DNA of 13,656 bases from the NCBI GenBank assembly GCA_031285085.1, contig JAITWW010000132.1, positions 1-13,656 of the forward strand, read 5' to 3'. The notes under the pieces were generated by a model. That model did not search any database. It had not been told where the DNA came from and worked only from the letters and a program-made list of their open reading frames with translations. The position numbers were made by a program, and so were the translations under genes. Shown here one piece after another: positions 13,568 through 13,656 of the stretch. Source of the stretch: Candidatus Methanofilum arcanum. Its GTDB lineage: Archaea > Halobacteriota > Methanomicrobia > Methanomicrobiales > Methanospirillaceae. The stretch's first letter is position 1; the number at the start of each line of letters is the position of its first letter.

Positions 13568-13656
13568 TTCGGGAATATGGCAAAATAGGAGTTACGCAGA
13601 ACTGCATCTTCGTAAATTATATTGGATTAATAAGTTCATTTTATTAATTCCTTCAG

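Overview
The window looks like a stretch of a methanogenic euryarchaeal chromosome, most likely from the Methanomicrobiales/Methanomicrobia side. Supporting genes are an archaeal-type NMN adenylyltransferase, a Tfx-family transcription factor, a presenilin-like (A22) intramembrane protease, the ribosome-recycling ATPase ABCE1, an EMC6-like small membrane protein and a secreted-type PKD-repeat protein. The DNA is AT-rich, with TATA-box promoters, T-run terminators and, in places, GGAGGTG ribosome sites. Genus-level placement is inference only.

Layout. 1-2259: C-terminal part of a large cell-surface protein with acidic Thr/Pro/Glu repeats and five PKD domains; its start lies outside the window. 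2342-4055: pyrD-pyrK, overlapping by 8 nt, the two subunits of the NAD-dependent class 1B dihydroorotate dehydrogenase. 4209-5129: an AEC-family permease, convergent with nadM (5162-5758, minus strand). 5816-6175: an unrecognised three-helix membrane protein, probably co-transcribed with hisS (6196-7479). 7481-7885 (minus): tfx, ending one base from the hisS stop. 8085-9092 (minus): the presenilin-like protease. 9146-9460: a small two-helix plus coiled-coil membrane protein, divergent from the protease. 10996-11550: an EMC6-like protein. 11599-13371: ABCE1. 13372-13656: a T-rich terminator followed by a gene-free block of hairpins and short repeats.

The most unusual region is 9168-11145. A segment of about 540 bp, holding the small coiled-coil gene plus the 5' end of the EMC6-like gene, is present twice in direct orientation (9168-9711 and 10607-11145). 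The two copies decayed reciprocally. In the left copy the coiled-coil gene is intact, while the EMC6-like start is lost (ATG to ATA), frameshifted and cut off. In the right copy the coiled-coil gene is broken by several frameshifts and lacks its 5' end, while the EMC6-like gene is intact. Between the copies lies a segment of about 0.9 kb whose first part is a GC-rich VOC/PhnB-like gene with bacterial-looking codon use, bracketed by two imperfect hairpins. The arrangement suggests integration by homologous recombination, or a tandem duplication with capture of foreign DNA, followed by decay.

Functionally, the right half groups genes that plausibly act on membrane proteins and translation: an intramembrane protease, an EMC6-like insertase-type subunit, an uncharacterised coiled-coil membrane protein and the ribosome-recycling factor. 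The left half is housekeeping metabolism (pyrimidine, NAD, His-tRNA) plus a surface protein.
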